Positions 1 through 8,477 of a stretch of 64,000 nt of DNA are shown piece after piece. Under the pieces are notes generated by a model. It did not search any database and was not told where the DNA came from. It saw only the letters and a program-made list of their open reading frames with translations. The stretch is from CAWFPR01 sp963817635. GTDB lineage: Bacteria; Acidobacteriota; Vicinamibacteria; Vicinamibacterales; 2-12-FULL-66-21. The DNA lies in NCBI GenBank assembly GCA_963817635.1, contig CAWFPR010000027.1, positions 1-64,000 on the forward strand. The letters run 5' to 3'. How positions within the stretch are numbered: the first letter of the stretch is position 1; each line of letters begins with the position of its first letter. A program made the translations under genes and the position numbers.

Positions 1-2
1 CG

Positions 3-272
3 TGGCAGAATGGCGCCGACGAATCCTTCAACGGGAAGTACCGCGACCAACATCTCTCGTTGCAGTGGTTCCGCAATCGCGCCGACGCGAAGGTCAGCAT
101 CGAAGAGTGGCGCCGCCACTACAACGAGGTGCGGCCTCATTCGAGCCTGGGCTATCTGACGCCGGCGGAGTTCAAAGCGACCTTGGTAGCCACGATCACG
201 GAGGGGGGCTCGGCGGCTACGCCGCCTCGCCCTGTCCAGGAAGCCGAAGACCAGAGGATCCGATCACGTTAA
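3..272 (+). pseudogene. IS3-family transposase, C-terminal end (cut by window edge)
   Basis: The frame open from the first bases reads as the end of an rve-type integrase core: an ESFNGKYRDQ-like stretch, then EEWRRHYNEVRPHSSLGYLTPAEF, which is the usual tail of IS3-family OrfB with the last catalytic Glu region. The 5' part lies outside the window, so whether the element is whole cannot be judged. The last ~25 residues after the conserved tail are Gly/Pro/Ala-rich and may be read-through into flanking DNA. It sits among decayed island genes, which fits insertion into the island array. The family call is strong and completeness is unknown. Confidence 0.85.
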
Positions 273-322
273 CCGGCGCCATTCTCCAGTAATAACTGGT
301 CCGAAGAACCCCGGCAGGTCAT

Positions 323-565
323 GGGCAGGGATGACGACGCGGAGCGTCCAAGTCGGCAGGGCGGCGAGGAACATGAGGTGCGGGTTCGAGGAAGGTCCGC
401 AACTTCCGTCTCGCGTCCTGCGTGAGCAGGCAGATCAAGATCCACCGCCCATCGGGATGGATGCCGATCGGCGCCTGGTCCGGGAAGTACCGCACCGGCT
501 CATAGCTCCTCTGCGGCGTCGTCATCCTGCGGCGGCGGGTCGCTGCGGGATGGCCGTGAACGCCG
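323..565 (-). pseudogene. Fragment of island wHTH protein (third copy of the 4171/34202 gene)
   Basis: On the minus strand this stretch translates to SYEPVRYFPDQAPIGIHPDG and onward, nearly identical to the middle of the intact genes at 4171-5160 and 34202-35191. Similarity runs about 80 codons. The frame breaks at the FLERHLMFLAALPTW segment, where the match continues in another frame, and neither end of the gene is present. It is therefore a remnant. It points the same way as the copy next to the tRNA and lies left of the 2505 tRNA-end repeat, so it may belong to a third, mostly lost island. Confidence 0.8.
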
Positions 566-636
566 GCCGGCCGCGCAAAGTCGCATGAGCCGTGCGGCAT
601 CGTCAGGCGGCAAAGCTTCCTTCATAGTCAAAGAGG

Positions 637-1485
637 CTAGGCGTCGTCCCGGCGCAGAACCTCATTGGCGTAAGCAACCATGGGGATACCTTGTCGTGCC
701 CATGATTTGCACCAGCCTGCCCTCACCTGACCTCCGTCAAAAGTGATTGAGAGGTTGGCAAACTCGGACTTCATCTGCTCAGGCATGCCATCGTTCTTTC
801 GCAACGTGAAGCGATGCCTGTCAATGATGAAGTCCTGAAGCAACGGCCCAAAGACCGCTCCACAGAACAGCACGTATCGTCGCGGATGCGCAGTGAGTAC
901 GCGCAGGATCCGTTCCAGGTAGGGCGCTAGAACGCTTGGCAAGAACGCTCCAGCCGTGAAGTGGTCTGAACCGTACGGTATCAGCTCGAGCTGCAACTTC
1001 TGGTCGATGACTCGTTCGAGGTTGGTGAAAACGGCTTCCTCGGTGTCGCCCTCGACGAATTCGATTACGCCAAACAGACGTACCAACCGGATCTGCTTGT
1101 GATCGAACGGTGACTTGTGAGTTCGTGGAGTACCGGCGCCGTACATCCGCTCCCCAAAATGACGACACACGTCGAAGTCCCCCTCGAAGGTCTTCACTGA
1201 GAACGGCCCATGGAAACGCTCCGACGAATCATCCAGCTGCTTAGGGTTGAGATGCACCAGGACGAGGGAGGCGTCGAGATCGCCGGTGAAGAAGAGAGGA
1301 TAGTTGTTGTAGTTGAGATGTTGACGCGTCAGAGATGCCAAGGCCCGCGCCCGGCTCATTGCTCCTGTCGAGACGAACTCGTCGATATCAGTTGCAATGT
1401 CGTCGAAGAAGGTCGCGTAGCGCCAACGGTACGCCGCAATCTCGGAGTAAGTAGTCGCTGAAACCTGCGGTGTCCAGTTCCACAT
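637..1485 (-). CDS. Hypothetical protein, possible uracil-DNA-glycosylase-like fold
   Basis: A 282-residue intact frame with ATG start and no close relative that I recognise. The pattern is suggestive of the UDG superfamily: a strand ending in LVLVHLNP (about residue 77), a central LELIPYGSDHF, a late strand RYVLFCGAVFGPLL, and a C-terminal GIPMVAYANEVL. I cannot align catalytic residues securely, so the fold call is inference. Composition resembles a real protein, and no paralogue exists in the window. It stands alone between island remnants, with no operon partner. It could equally be an uncharacterised restriction- or repair-associated protein. Confidence 0.6.
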   Translation of the reverse strand: MWNWTPQVSATTYSEIAAYRWRYATFFDDIATDIDEFVSTGAMSRARALASLTRQHLNYNNYPLFFTGDLDASLVLVHLNPKQLDDSSERFHGPFSVKTFEGDFDVCRHFGERMYGAGTPRTHKSPFDHKQIRLVRLFGVIEFVEGDTEEAVFTNLERVIDQKLQLELIPYGSDHFTAGAFLPSVLAPYLERILRVLTAHPRRYVLFCGAVFGPLLQDFIIDRHRFTLRKNDGMPEQMKSEFANLSITFDGGQVRAGWCKSWARQGIPMVAYANEVLRRDDA

Positions 1486-1499
1486 TGGTCCGACAGCAC

Positions 1500-1964
1500 G
1501 CTTGCTATGAGCCGAGAGGAGCGACTGCCGCGCGGCGCCGTTGGCTGTAAGTTGATGTCACACGACCACCGAAACGAACTGGCCGCTGAGTCTCCGCACG
1601 CGAGTTTAACAGGATGACGGGAGCGGCTGGCGCGACTGCGCAAGCGCGCGTCAAAAAAGGCCTACTCATTGCCAGACCAAGAGTCCCCAGCCTTAGAGAC
1701 ATGCGCTGTTGCATCCGCTGCGGCTACTCGCCCGCACCGAGCTCACTATTCCGGCGGCTTGTGTCGAAGCAGGCCGATGGCGTGCCGAATCGCGTGGTTC
1801 GCGCTGGCTGATCGGACGCTGCAACCACCCGGGCGTCTCCAAAGATGCAGCAGGTCACGGCCTCGTTGCGGAGCGATGCGTCTCGCGCGCCGACCAGGGG
1901 GCAATCTGGGCCGAGATCGACGCGAAGAGCGCACGCCTCTGAACGACCTCCGATCCCCGTGCGG
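1500..1964. other. No recognisable gene
   Basis: About 460 nt between the hypothetical gene and the ARPP-1-like fragment. Open frames exist on both strands because of GC content, but none shows a domain or a plausible start with a ribosome-binding site. It is most likely decayed island DNA. Confidence 0.5.
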
Positions 1965-2423
1965 CGGCGGCCATGTTCGAACAGCGACGTGACGCACTCG
2001 ATCGTCTCGATCGACGAGTGCGGCGCTGCGCCGGGACAGGTCGGGGCCATCTTCGCCATCCGCGGGACGCTTGTCGGCATGGAAGTGTTCGATTGCCCCG
2101 GCGATTGGCGGAAGCTCGGGCCCAAGCTGCTTCGCAGCTGCGCCCTGGACGCGCTCGATGGGGCCATCGGTGGAAACGGCTTCGGGCAGCCGGCTCCCGG
2201 CCTCTTCGTTGAGGCCGTGGCGTCTCTCCCGACCGAACCGTTTCCTGCAGTGGGGCTGGGCGATGACCATCGCATCGACGCGGTGGTCGTCGTTGGGGGC
2301 GCGCTCGTTGCCGATGAGCGGGTGATTCACGTGGAGAACGCCAAAAGGAAGCTGGAAGCTGCCCAGCGTCGCGCGGCCAAACCAGCGGTCACGCCGGAGC
2401 CGACATCAGATTCGGCTTTGTAA
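1965..2423 (+). pseudogene. ARPP-1-like domain protein, C-terminal fragment
   Basis: The frame contains VGAIFAIRGTLVGMEVFDCP followed by a GDWRKLGPKLLRSCALDAL-like block. This resembles the C-terminal half of the ARG-7-presenting beta-barrel-type ARPP-1 domain (DUF6569) as I remember it; members are normally about 300 residues. Only ~150 residues are here. Upstream of about 1965 the frame stays open but loses similarity and becomes Arg/Ser/Pro-rich, and no credible start exists. It is best read as a 5'-truncated gene ending at a TAA before the tRNA-end repeat at 2505. The family assignment is from memory. Confidence 0.55.
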
Positions 2424-2504
2424 GAATCCTGCAAACTCGCAACAGCCCGCCGAAGACCTCGTCAGCGAGCCAGCTGGAACTGCTTCTGTTCACTGAATGG
2501 TTAT

Positions 2505-2551
2505 TGGTCGGGGCGACTGGATTCGAACCAGCGACCCCCTGCGCCCAAGGC
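2505..2551 (-). repeat. att-like repeat: 3' 47 nt of tRNA-Pro(TGG)
   Basis: Identical to the 3' end of the intact tRNA-Pro at 36487-36563, from the encoded CCA through T arm, variable loop, anticodon 3' stem and anticodon loop. Identity stops within the 5' side of the anticodon stem. The 5' half of the tRNA is absent, so it cannot be a functional tRNA. Together with the copies at 16025 and 36487 it marks an island boundary made by a tRNA-targeting tyrosine integrase. Confidence 0.93.
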
Positions 2552-2570
2552 GAAAGAACCCACACAACTG

Positions 2571-2603
2571 GGGGCAGCGGGAGACCGCTGCCCCTCGTTT
2601 TTC
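2571..2603 (+). terminator. Rho-independent terminator
   Basis: Perfect 10-bp stem GGGGCAGCGG / CCGCTGCCCC with a GAGA tetraloop, followed by TCGTTTTTC. The U-rich tract lies on the plus-strand side, so it would stop transcription running rightward out of the left remnant region into the island. Confidence 0.8.
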
Positions 2604-2648
2604 TTAGGAAAATCTCAACTTGGGGCAACTGCAATAAACCGCGAGCCA

Positions 2649-2676
2649 CTACCGATTGTCAGCCAATTGTCAGCCA
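2649..2676. repeat. Putative integrase arm-type sites, left end of island 1
   Basis: Two direct repeats of TGTCAGCCA spaced 11 bp apart (2657-2665 and 2668-2676) inside a 27-bp block that recurs exactly at 15944-15970, just inside the other end of the island. Tandem short direct repeats near both tRNA-derived ends are the expected appearance of arm-type binding sites for the N-terminal domain of a tyrosine integrase. That role is inference. Confidence 0.65.
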
Positions 2677-2703
2677 CCGGCTGATTGATGATCCCCTTCC
2701 TGA

Positions 2704-3015
2704 CGCTCGTACCAACCGACAGATTCTGACCTGCAGTTGCCTGCCATCTCGATTCACATCGAAAGGGTGGTACGGAAGCGGCTGGCGGCCGACCGAGCCT
2801 ACTGGACGATCATCGAGGTGTCAGGCGAGGTGCTTGCGATGGCGGAGTCTTTGAGCGGCGTCCATCCACTGCGCGCACTCGATGCCATCCACGTCGCCTC
2901 AGCGAAGCTGATCGCCGATCGGTTGGCCTCGGAGACCTTCACCTTCGTCAGCGCAGACAGTCGACAGACCGACGTCGCCGAAGAGTTGGGAATGGAGACG
3001 CGATACGTCGGCTGA
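2704..3015 (+). pseudogene. PIN-domain toxin (VapC-like), C-terminal fragment
   Basis: The frame contains HPLRALDAIHVASAKLIADR and FVSADSRQTDVAEELGM, the typical second half of a PIN-domain ribonuclease including the conserved D-A-H and late S-A-D acidic motifs. The N-terminal part with the first catalytic Asp (usually in a LDTNVL-like start) is missing: a TGA at 2701 closes the frame, and only a TTG at 2737 could act as a start. The protein would be 92 residues against about 130 for the family. It is a truncated toxin without antitoxin, directly inside the island 1 left end. Confidence 0.75.
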
Positions 3016-3156
3016 ACGGTTGTCGACCTCGTCGTCCACTTCAGAATCGAGACTCTGAATTAGCCCCGCCAGCAACGGTCGCGCGCTCCTCATCGGGGAG
3101 ACGCGATTCCCCCCAGGAACTCTTTGGAATCCACACACGGAAGGAGTAGCGCCGCT

Positions 3157-4174
3157 ATGGATTTCGATCCACGTTGGAGTGATGACCCGCGCGATCTCGA
3201 CGACCGCGATCGCTTGCGCGCCGAAGCCTTGGCGGAGGTGCGCGAACTCAGCCAAGGCAGTCGAGGCGTCTCGTCCGATCCACTCGAACGCGACGCGCGT
3301 GACCCGCGTGACGTGTTCACTCGTGATCTCGATCTGCCGCGCGGCCCGGACCGCGAGCGCGTGTGGTTCCGCGAGCACAGCGTTCTCTTGCGCGGCTCGG
3401 AATCGCGGGCGCTGGCGACGACCGGCGCGTTCCGCGTCGTGCACGCCGACGACCTCCGGGACAGCCGCGGCCAGGCCTTCGACCCACGCAGCGGCGAACT
3501 CCGGCACCTGCGTGAACAGAAGCTCGTGCGAACCATTCCGATCCGCGACGGCCGTGCGCTCGTCGTCCTCACCGAGCGTGGCCGCGACGTCCTCGAACGC
3601 AATCGGCACGAGCGCGAGCAGCACTTCTACTCCGGCCTTCAGCGCCCACGCGAGTTGCTTCACGACGCGAAGGTCTACCAGGCGTACGAACGCGAGGCCG
3701 AGCGGCTGCGCGAGGATGGTGCGGTCATCCATCGCGTGATGCTCGACACCGAGCTGAAACGCGAGTACCAGCAGTTCCTCCAGGAGCACAACCGCGGCAA
3801 GTCCGACAGCGACGGCCGTCCCGATCGTTCACCCGATGAGATCGCGCGCTGGGCGATGGACCACGACCTTCCCGGAGAAGGACGGTCACGTCCAGTTCCC
3901 CGACGCGCGCATCGTCTACGAGGACCGTGACGGCCGCGAACAGACGCGCGACATCGAGGTCGAGACGCTGAACTACCGCGGCGCGCACGCATCCGCGAAG
4001 GCGTCATCCGGATTCAGTCGCCACAGCGCCGCCGGCATGCGGGTCGTCGGCTCACGTGGGGCCGGCGGCGGAGGCAGCCGGCGTGGCAGCGGCGGCTTCG
4101 CCTTCACCGCAAGCACCGGTAGGACAGGTGGTCGCACTCCCGATCCACGGCTCGCAGAGGAGTTGTTGCGATGA
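3157..4174 (+). pseudogene. Island gene A, copy 1: wHTH replication-relaxation-like protein (frameshifted)
   Basis: This is about 90% identical to the intact gene at 35188-36198. The N-terminal third is charged and probably disordered, followed by a winged helix (about residues 95-160, with LREQKLVRTIPIRDGRALVVL as recognition and wing region), a charged helical stretch, and a C-terminal FPDARIVYEDRDG...DIEVETLNYRG block resembling the nuclease-like end of replication-relaxation proteins, then a Gly/Ser-rich tail. The start at 3157 is preceded by GGAAGGA. One extra G near 3874 (CCCGGAGAAGG against CCCGAGAAGG in copy 2) breaks the frame; the rest continues in the next frame to 4174. It overlaps gene B by 4 nt. 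The molecular role is unknown. Confidence 0.75.
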
Positions 4175-5160
4175 ATCTCGATGACGCCATCGGCACCATC
4201 ATCTCGCGCGGATTTACCGAGCGGCAGGCACGCTTCCTGGTGCTCGTCGCACGTCACTCCGGCGTCTGCGTCATGCGCCAGTACTCCGCGTTCGCAGGCG
4301 TGGTCTTCGGCCACACCACGCGGAGGTTCTTCACCAAACTCGAGCGCCTCGGCTGGGTCTCGACCTACGACTGCGCGCGCAAGCGCGCGCGCATCTACCA
4401 CGTGCGCCATCGGGAGCTGTACGAGGCCATCGGCGATGCCGAGTCCCGCCTCAGGCGTCCGCCCACCGTGCCACGCGCGCTCGAGCGCATCATGCTGCTC
4501 GACGTCATCCTGAAGGAGCCGGACCTCGTCTGGTTGGCCTCGTCCGAGGAGAAGATGACGCACGTCTCGGCGTTCACGGCTATCGCGAAGGACTCGCTGC
4601 CGCAGATGACGACGCCGCAGGGGAGCTATGAGCCGGTGCGGTACTTCCCGGACCAGGCGCCGATCGGCATCCATCCGGATGGGCGGTGGATTCTGGTCTG
4701 CCTGCTGACGCAGGACGCCAAGCGCGAGTTGCGGACCTTCCTCGAGCGGCACCTCATGTTCCTCGCCGCTCTGCCAACCTGGACGATCCGCGTCGTCATC
4801 CCCGCTCACATGACCGCCCACGGGATGCGTTTCGTCGACGAGGCGCGACGAAACCTGCGCTGGCGTTTCGACGGACAGTTTCGCGACGACCTCCGCTGGT
4901 ACTTCGAAACCCGGCGAGCCGGTGGCAACCCGGACGCTGTGTCAGACGATGACGAGCGTGCACACCGCGCGAGACTGCGACGGTTCTCCGGCCTCGGGTT
5001 CTCCGCGCTCTACCCGCTCTGGGTCGCGAAGGGCGACGACGTGTTCCCGACCGTAGCTGCGCAGGTCGGCGACGCCCTGTTCCGTGAGGTTGGCGTCATC
5101 GAACCGTTGGTCCTGCCGCACGCCTACAGCCACCTGGCGCCGCTGGTAGGGGTGGCGTAA
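4171..5160 (+). CDS. Island gene B, copy 1: wHTH replication-relaxation-like protein
   Basis: An intact 329-residue protein. Residues ~12-95 form a winged-helix pattern (FTERQARFLVLVARHSGVCV, then RRFFTKLERLGWVSTYDCA and a basic wing). The middle has EKMTHVSAFTAI and a YFPDQAPIGIHPDGRW block, which recalls the C-terminal domain of replication-relaxation family proteins of plasmids and integrative elements. The C-terminus is helical with no further known domain. Its ATG overlaps the end of gene A (ATGA), so the two are translationally coupled. The same pair sits in the same order at the other island end. A DNA-transaction role in element maintenance is inferred; no catalytic residues could be assigned. 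Confidence 0.7.
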   Translation: MNLDDAIGTIISRGFTERQARFLVLVARHSGVCVMRQYSAFAGVVFGHTTRRFFTKLERLGWVSTYDCARKRARIYHVRHRELYEAIGDAESRLRRPPTVPRALERIMLLDVILKEPDLVWLASSEEKMTHVSAFTAIAKDSLPQMTTPQGSYEPVRYFPDQAPIGIHPDGRWILVCLLTQDAKRELRTFLERHLMFLAALPTWTIRVVIPAHMTAHGMRFVDEARRNLRWRFDGQFRDDLRWYFETRRAGGNPDAVSDDDERAHRARLRRFSGLGFSALYPLWVAKGDDVFPTVAAQVGDALFREVGVIEPLVLPHAYSHLAPLVGVA

Positions 5161-5192
5161 GGAGCGGCGTATCTTGTGGGAAGGTAGGTTGG

Positions 5193-5239
5193 CTCGGCTG
5201 GCAATAGTAGTCAAAGACGCAATATTATTGCCTGCCGAG
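5193..5239 (+). terminator. Stem-loop after gene B, probable terminator
   Basis: Inverted repeat with 14-nt arms and one mismatch (CTCGGCTGGCAATA / TATTGCCTGCCGAG), followed by TTAGTCTTTTC. It lies 33 nt after the gene B stop and before the AbiE promoter region. The loop is long (about 19 nt) and the T tract is interrupted, so a weak terminator is the likeliest reading. Confidence 0.5.
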
Positions 5240-5258
5240 TTAGTCTTTTCGTTAGCGC

Positions 5259-5281
5259 AAAGTAACGAATAGTGTTACTTT
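5259..5281. promoter_or_regulatory. AbiEi operator palindrome
   Basis: Perfect inverted repeat AAAGTAAC-N7-GTTACTTT whose last base touches the ATG at 5282. The same palindrome with a different 7-nt spacer abuts the start of the second AbiE locus at 34120-34142. AbiEi-type antitoxins are known to repress their own promoter by binding inverted repeats, so this is a likely autoregulatory operator. Confidence 0.75.
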
Positions 5282-5321
5282 ATGCACATGAAACGACGAG
5301 CAGAGGAACGCTCGGCAATAC

Positions 5322-6086
5322 GTGGAAACCCTCGCCCGGTCGGGGCGTTATTTCTTCAATTCCGCCGACGCCCGGGACGCCCTCGGAGTGTCCGCGGAGG
5401 CGGCCAAGGTGGCCCTTCACCGACTATCCCAGCAGGGGCTCGTCGCCTCGCCGGCACGCGGCTACTACGTCGTCGTGCCGCCCGAGTATCACTCCCTTGG
5501 CTGCCTTCCCGCCGAGCAATTCGTCCCCTCGCTGATGGAGCGACTGGGCCTGCGCTACTACGCCGGCCTCCTCACTGCCGCGCAGTACCACGGCGCCGCG
5601 CACCAGCGCCCTCAAGAGTTCCAAGTCTGCCTCGAACGGGCTCGTCGACCCCTTGCCTGCAGCCGCGTGCGAGTCGCCTTCATCGTCCGCAAGCGGCTCC
5701 GCGATGTACCCGTTCAGAGCGTCAACACTCCGCGAGGAACTCTGCTCATCTCTACCCCCGAAGCGACCGCCCTGGACCTCGTCGGCTACCCGCATCGAGC
5801 CGGTGGATTGAACCAGGTGGCCACCGTGCTCGGCGAGCTTGCCGAACGGCTCGACGCCGACAAGCTGGTGGCCGTCGCCGACACCGCGCCGCCGGCCTGG
5901 TCGCAGCGTCTCGGCTACGTGTTGGAGCGAGTCGACGCGGCCGAGAAAGCCGCTCCGCTCAAGGCCTGGGTGCAGGCCCACGCGCACAAGTCCGCGGTCC
6001 TCCTGGCCGGCGCCAAGAGTAGTTCCGGACCCCCTGACAAGGGCTGGAAGATCGTCGTCAACGCCAGCGTGGAGCCCGACCTGTGA
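5322..6086 (+). CDS. abiEi: Type IV toxin-antitoxin antitoxin AbiEi
   Basis: 254 residues from a GTG. An N-terminal winged helix (FFNSADARDALGVSAEAAKVALHRLSQQGLV) is followed by the AbiEi C-terminal antitoxin domain (YYAGLLTAAQYHGAAHQ, then RGTLLISTPEATALDLVGYP). AbiEi neutralises AbiEii without forming a stable complex and represses the operon. Copy 2 (33316-34119) begins with an ATG touching the operator; here the equivalent ATG at 5282 is one base out of frame, because ~1 nt is extra between 5291 and 5315. Either the GTG at 5322 is used, losing ~13 residues, or the extra base is a sequence error. The stop overlaps the AbiEii start (GTGA). Confidence 0.88.
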   Translation: METLARSGRYFFNSADARDALGVSAEAAKVALHRLSQQGLVASPARGYYVVVPPEYHSLGCLPAEQFVPSLMERLGLRYYAGLLTAAQYHGAAHQRPQEFQVCLERARRPLACSRVRVAFIVRKRLRDVPVQSVNTPRGTLLISTPEATALDLVGYPHRAGGLNQVATVLGELAERLDADKLVAVADTAPPAWSQRLGYVLERVDAAEKAAPLKAWVQAHAHKSAVLLAGAKSSSGPPDKGWKIVVNASVEPDL

Positions 6087-6931
6087 TCCCGTTCGACTAC
6101 ATCACCGAGTGGCGTGCCGAGGCGCCATGGATTGACGATGCGCAGGTCGAGCAGGACCTGGTGATCAGCCGTGCGCTGGTGGAGATCTTCAGGCATCCAG
6201 CGCTCGCCGATTCGCTTGCCCTGCGGGGCGGCACGGCGCTCTCCAAGCTGCAGCTCCGGCCGCCCGCGCGGTACTCGGAGGACATCGATCTCGTGCAGAC
6301 CACGGCCCAGCCTGCCGGGCCGATGATGAACGGCCGCCTCCGCACTGCGTGCTTCGGCGCCCAAGCTCTTGAGGTGCTGGAACCCTGGCTCGGCAAGCCG
6401 AAGTGGAAGCAGGGCGAGGGCCGGATCACGTTCTATTTCCGCTACACGGCCGAGGGCGCGTCGCCCGTGCCAATGCGGCTCAAGGTCGAGACGAACACCC
6501 GCGAACACTTCGCGCTCTACGGCCTTCAGAAGGCTCCGTTCAAGGTCGCCTCGCGATGGTTCGAGGGCGCGTGCGACATCCAGACCTACGAGCTCGACGA
6601 ACTGCTCGGCACCAAGCTCCGCGCGCTCTACCAGCGCAAGCAGGCGCGGGACCTGTTCGACCTCGAGATCGCCCTCACGCGCTTACCCGTGGAGCCCCAG
6701 CGAATCGTCGCCGCGTTCCTCGAATACATGGTCCGAGACGGCCACCCGATCACCCGCGCGCAGGTCGAACAGAACCTCGCACTGAAGATGCGCGACGGGG
6801 CGTTCCTGGCAGACCTCAGTCCACTTCTCGCGACCGGAGAAGCGTGGGATCCCATCGCCGCCGAGGCACTCATTTCACAGCGTCTGGTCACGCTTCTTCC
6901 AGGCGATCCGTGGAAGGGTGACGACAACTGA
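6083..6931 (+). CDS. abiEii: Type IV toxin AbiEii, nucleotidyltransferase
   Basis: 282 residues, GTG start overlapping the antitoxin stop. It has the nucleotidyltransferase (DUF1814) signatures: LRGGTALSKLQL (GG-S/T-x-x-K motif), then RYSEDIDLVQ with the metal-binding D-x-D, a later LRLKVETNTREH strand, and a basic C-terminal ELLGTKLRALYQRKQARDLFDL block typical of the toxin. AbiEii-type enzymes transfer nucleotides, and some modify tRNA, causing growth arrest or abortive phage infection. This is the only AbiEii copy in the window with an unbroken frame. It is co-transcribed with abiEi, and the DUF6933-like gene follows in both cassettes. Confidence 0.88.
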   Translation: MIPFDYITEWRAEAPWIDDAQVEQDLVISRALVEIFRHPALADSLALRGGTALSKLQLRPPARYSEDIDLVQTTAQPAGPMMNGRLRTACFGAQALEVLEPWLGKPKWKQGEGRITFYFRYTAEGASPVPMRLKVETNTREHFALYGLQKAPFKVASRWFEGACDIQTYELDELLGTKLRALYQRKQARDLFDLEIALTRLPVEPQRIVAAFLEYMVRDGHPITRAQVEQNLALKMRDGAFLADLSPLLATGEAWDPIAAEALISQRLVTLLPGDPWKGDDN

Positions 6932-7158
6932 GCCGCAACAGGGGGAGCCGAACGGGGAGCCGACAGCGCTTCGCGTCATCAGCCCCCAGTGCCGGGGCGA
7001 CGTCCACCCCACCACGACGTCAATGCAGACGCGCCAATGGCCGGACAGCGGCGCAACACTCGCCAGAACAGCGAGCAATTGCGCGATGTCGGGACCAGAG
7101 AGGCCGGCGCTCTGTGCCGGCCGGGCCGCACAGAAAGAAGAGGAGAAGGTGTGGAGTG

Positions 7159-7220
7159 GGGGCGTGAGCGACCCCGCTCCGGCACTGTTCGGCCCCCTGC
7201 GGGCGGGGTCGCTCACGCCC
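7159..7220. repeat. Long inverted repeat between abiEii and the DUF6933-like gene
   Basis: Arms GGGCGTGAGCGACCCCGC (7159-7176) and its exact complement (7203-7220) around a 26-nt loop. The equivalent hairpin with the same GTGAGCGACCCC core is at 32207-32267 in the inverted cassette. There is no U tract. It could be a transcription-attenuating hairpin or a small palindromic repeat element; the rest of 6932-7382 holds no gene that I can support. Confidence 0.7.
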
Positions 7221-7382
7221 ACTTGTCTGGTGTCCGCTGTGCTGCATGAAGCGGCCCGGATGTGTGCTCAGATCGTGACCGGATGCGTGACCAGATCCGG
7301 GCCGAGATCTTGGCCCGGCCGCGCGCCGGTCAGCGTCGTGATGATCACCCGCGCGTACAGTGTCGTACCGTAGGCACAACCG

Positions 7383-7989
7383 ATGGTCGTTCTTCGTTGC
7401 ACACAGAAGCTGATCGCGCGCCTGAAACAGGCCGACAACCTGACCGCGGTCGAGTCCACGACGCGGCTCGGCGACTGGTACGGCAACATCCTCCAGATCG
7501 GTCGGCGTCAGCACCTGCTGTTCATCAGCGAGCGGTCTCGACTTCCGGTCGTGATTCCCATTCGAGGAAGGCAAGCGGTTGGCCTCGGTGTTTCCGGACG
7601 CAGTGTGCGAAGTGCTGGCCCACGTCGGCGTTGCCGCCGAAGACATCGCCGACGAGCGGTCGCGGATGTCGGAGATTGCGTTCGGCCGGACCAGGAACCG
7701 CAGCCTGCTCGGGACCATGAACGACTTCGCTTTCATGGCGCAGGTCGGGAGTGCGCGGCGGCCAGAACCCGAGACGCCCGAGGAGCTCATGCGGTTCCTG
7801 GCGCAAACACCGATCCTGCCGCTGGACGGCGCGAACCCGATTGCGCTGACCCGAGCGCGTGTCCATGGGCCAGTAGCCGCACACGTTCGCGTCGCTCCGG
7901 CACTCGATTGTCCGGGACCGCTTGGGCGCGTCAAGGCTGCCCTTCGGCGCTGCGCGGCCTTGACCCGCCCGGCGCGCTCCCGTGACTGA
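7383..7989 (+). pseudogene. DUF6933-like protein, copy 1 (frameshifted)
   Basis: Starts MVVLRCTQKLIARLK and continues STTRLGDWYGNILQIGRRQHLLFISERS, matching the intact copy at 31555-32046. After VVIPI the match moves to the next frame (LASVFPDAVCEVL...MNDFAFMAQ...LMRFLAQTPILPL), explained by one extra C near 7575. The extreme C-terminus (after ALTRA) differs from copy 2 and runs on ~35 residues. The family is, as I recall it, an uncharacterised ~150-residue domain found singly in many bacteria. Its position after AbiE in both cassettes suggests cargo of the same module. Confidence 0.65.
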
Positions 7990-8477
7990 GCCCTTACCGG
8001 AGCGCCGGGACTGCACGTATGCTGACGGAGCCAGTTGCTTCACTCTCTCTGGAGCGAGGCGGGTCGAATGGTCCGACACACGGGCGACCAAGGGCCCAAC
8101 GAAGGGATCCTTGACCATGAACTGTACGTGATAGTCCTTCCAGCTCGCGGGTCTGGTGAATTCACTCCATTCCAAGGATTTAGATGGGAGGCTCCAGGAG
8201 TCACGCGCGTCGATCGGACACCCGCGCGCGCTCGCAGCCCGGTCACGGTCGCCGCGAGCAGCGCACGCTGCCGATCACCGAGCCCACTGTCGCCGACGTT
8301 GGAGCTATGTCGCCTTCGTCACCGCGCAGCTTCGGATCACTGTGGGCGCTCGCCGGCGCTGCCGGCTCGCGCTGATTCACGGAACAACACCAGGTTAGTA
8401 GGGGTCAGTTTTGCGGAGAAGGCCTCCCATCGCGGGTCTGCGCTGCTGCTGGCGAGAGGATCACATGAACGAGTTTA
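7990..8477. other. No supported gene; palindromic debris
   Basis: About 490 nt between convergent genes. The left margin (about 7911-7985) carries an imperfect palindrome (GGGCGCGTCAAGGC ... GGCCTTGACCCGCCC) that is related, inverted, to 31441-31525 beside the other DUF6933-like gene. Nothing else is recognisable. Confidence 0.5.

Noticed and set aside
2505..2551. Functional tRNA genes at 2505 and 16025
   Set aside because: Only the 3' half is present; no 5' acceptor or D arm.
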